NCBI GenBank assembly: GCA_003499925.1
Contig: DNRQ01000211.1
Location: 19,380 to 42,924 of the forward strand
Direction of reading: 5' to 3'
DNA: 23,545 bases
DNA from: Geobacter sp.
Lineage (GTDB): Bacteria; Desulfobacterota; Desulfuromonadia; Geobacterales; Geobacteraceae
Of this stretch, positions 23,405 to 23,545 are shown piece after piece; the first letter of the stretch is position 1, and every line of letters starts with the position of its first letter. The position numbers were made by a program, and so were the translations under genes. The notes below the pieces were generated by a model, which did not search any database, was not told where the DNA came from, and saw only the letters and a list, made by a program, of their open reading frames with translations.

Positions 23405-23545
23405 ATGAGACTTTCCACCAAGAGCCGTTACGGTCTGCGGGCACTTTTCGACATTGCATACAACGCGGGGAGCCAGCCGGCGCAGATCCAGGACATCTCG
23501 CGCAGGCAGGAGATCTCGCCTCGCTACCTGGAGCAGATCTTCCAG
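23405..23545 (+). CDS. Rrf2-family transcriptional regulator (partial, IscR/CymR-like)
   Basis: The first 47 codons of an Rrf2-family winged-helix regulator, cut by the window end. The N-terminus MRLSTKSRYGLRALFDIAYN and the recognition-helix region DISRRQEISPRYLEQIFQ are characteristic of IscR and CymR. IscR-type proteins sense iron-sulfur status through three cysteines, and CymR-type proteins sense cysteine supply. The deciding region lies outside the window, so I give no symbol. The ATG at 23405 has GGGGGA eight bases upstream. Confidence 0.93.
   Translation, partial: MRLSTKSRYGLRALFDIAYNAGSQPAQIQDISRRQEISPRYLEQIFQ

Overview
The window is about 23.5 kb of high-GC bacterial chromosome with tightly packed housekeeping genes and no tRNA, rRNA, CRISPR array, transposase or phage gene that I can see. 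Gene content and protein signatures best fit the Geobacter group (Desulfuromonadota). The pointers are a 3-hydroxyisobutyrate-dehydrogenase-type reductase resembling the Geobacter succinic semialdehyde reductases, a SAM-I riboswitch in front of metX, a complete recC-recB-recD set, and many short palindromic repeats between genes. This assignment comes from recognition only, not from a search.

Layout. (1) 99-9647, minus strand: recC, recB and recD (all three subunits of exodeoxyribonuclease V) followed by an alpha/beta hydrolase. The genes are separated by 100-200 bp gaps. The recB-recD and recD-hydrolase gaps hold palindromic repeats, and recB has a good promoter of its own. (2) 10074-12298, plus strand: a polysaccharide-deacetylase-like protein translationally coupled to a membrane-anchored endonuclease/exonuclease/phosphatase (EEP) family protein. 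(3) 12299-12690: a repeat-rich spacer, then a diverged acetate-kinase paralogue (12691-13899) that keeps most acetyl-phosphate-side catalytic residues but has lost its nucleotide-binding loops. (4) 14193-16613, minus strand: a short-chain semialdehyde/glyoxylate reductase coupled to an easily missed 56-residue membrane protein, then metX behind its own promoter and a SAM-I riboswitch with a terminator. (5) 16758-19321, minus strand: a TIGR02757 (DUF2400) protein coupled to a bifunctional PabB-PabC fusion for p-aminobenzoate synthesis. (6) 19421-19792, plus strand: a small FMN-binding split-barrel protein, convergent with and overlapping the next operon. (7) 19785-22954, minus strand: a tight five-gene operon, dapF - HIT protein - nfo (endonuclease IV) - macrodomain hydrolase - dtd. 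(8) 23087-23545, plus strand: a small protein of unknown function and the start of an Rrf2-family regulator cut by the window edge.

How the genes fit together. The main themes are DNA repair (RecBCD, endonuclease IV, the TIGR02757 protein with endonuclease-III-like features), metabolite and tRNA quality control (HIT, macrodomain, Dtd), and amino-acid and folate biosynthesis (DapF, MetX, PabBC). The items most worth follow-up are the degenerate acetate kinase, the endonuclease-III-like signature in the TIGR02757 protein, the dapF-HIT-nfo-macro-dtd operon, the deacetylase/EEP pair, and the families of intergenic palindromes. I found no complete unknown multi-gene system such as a defence island or biosynthetic cluster.
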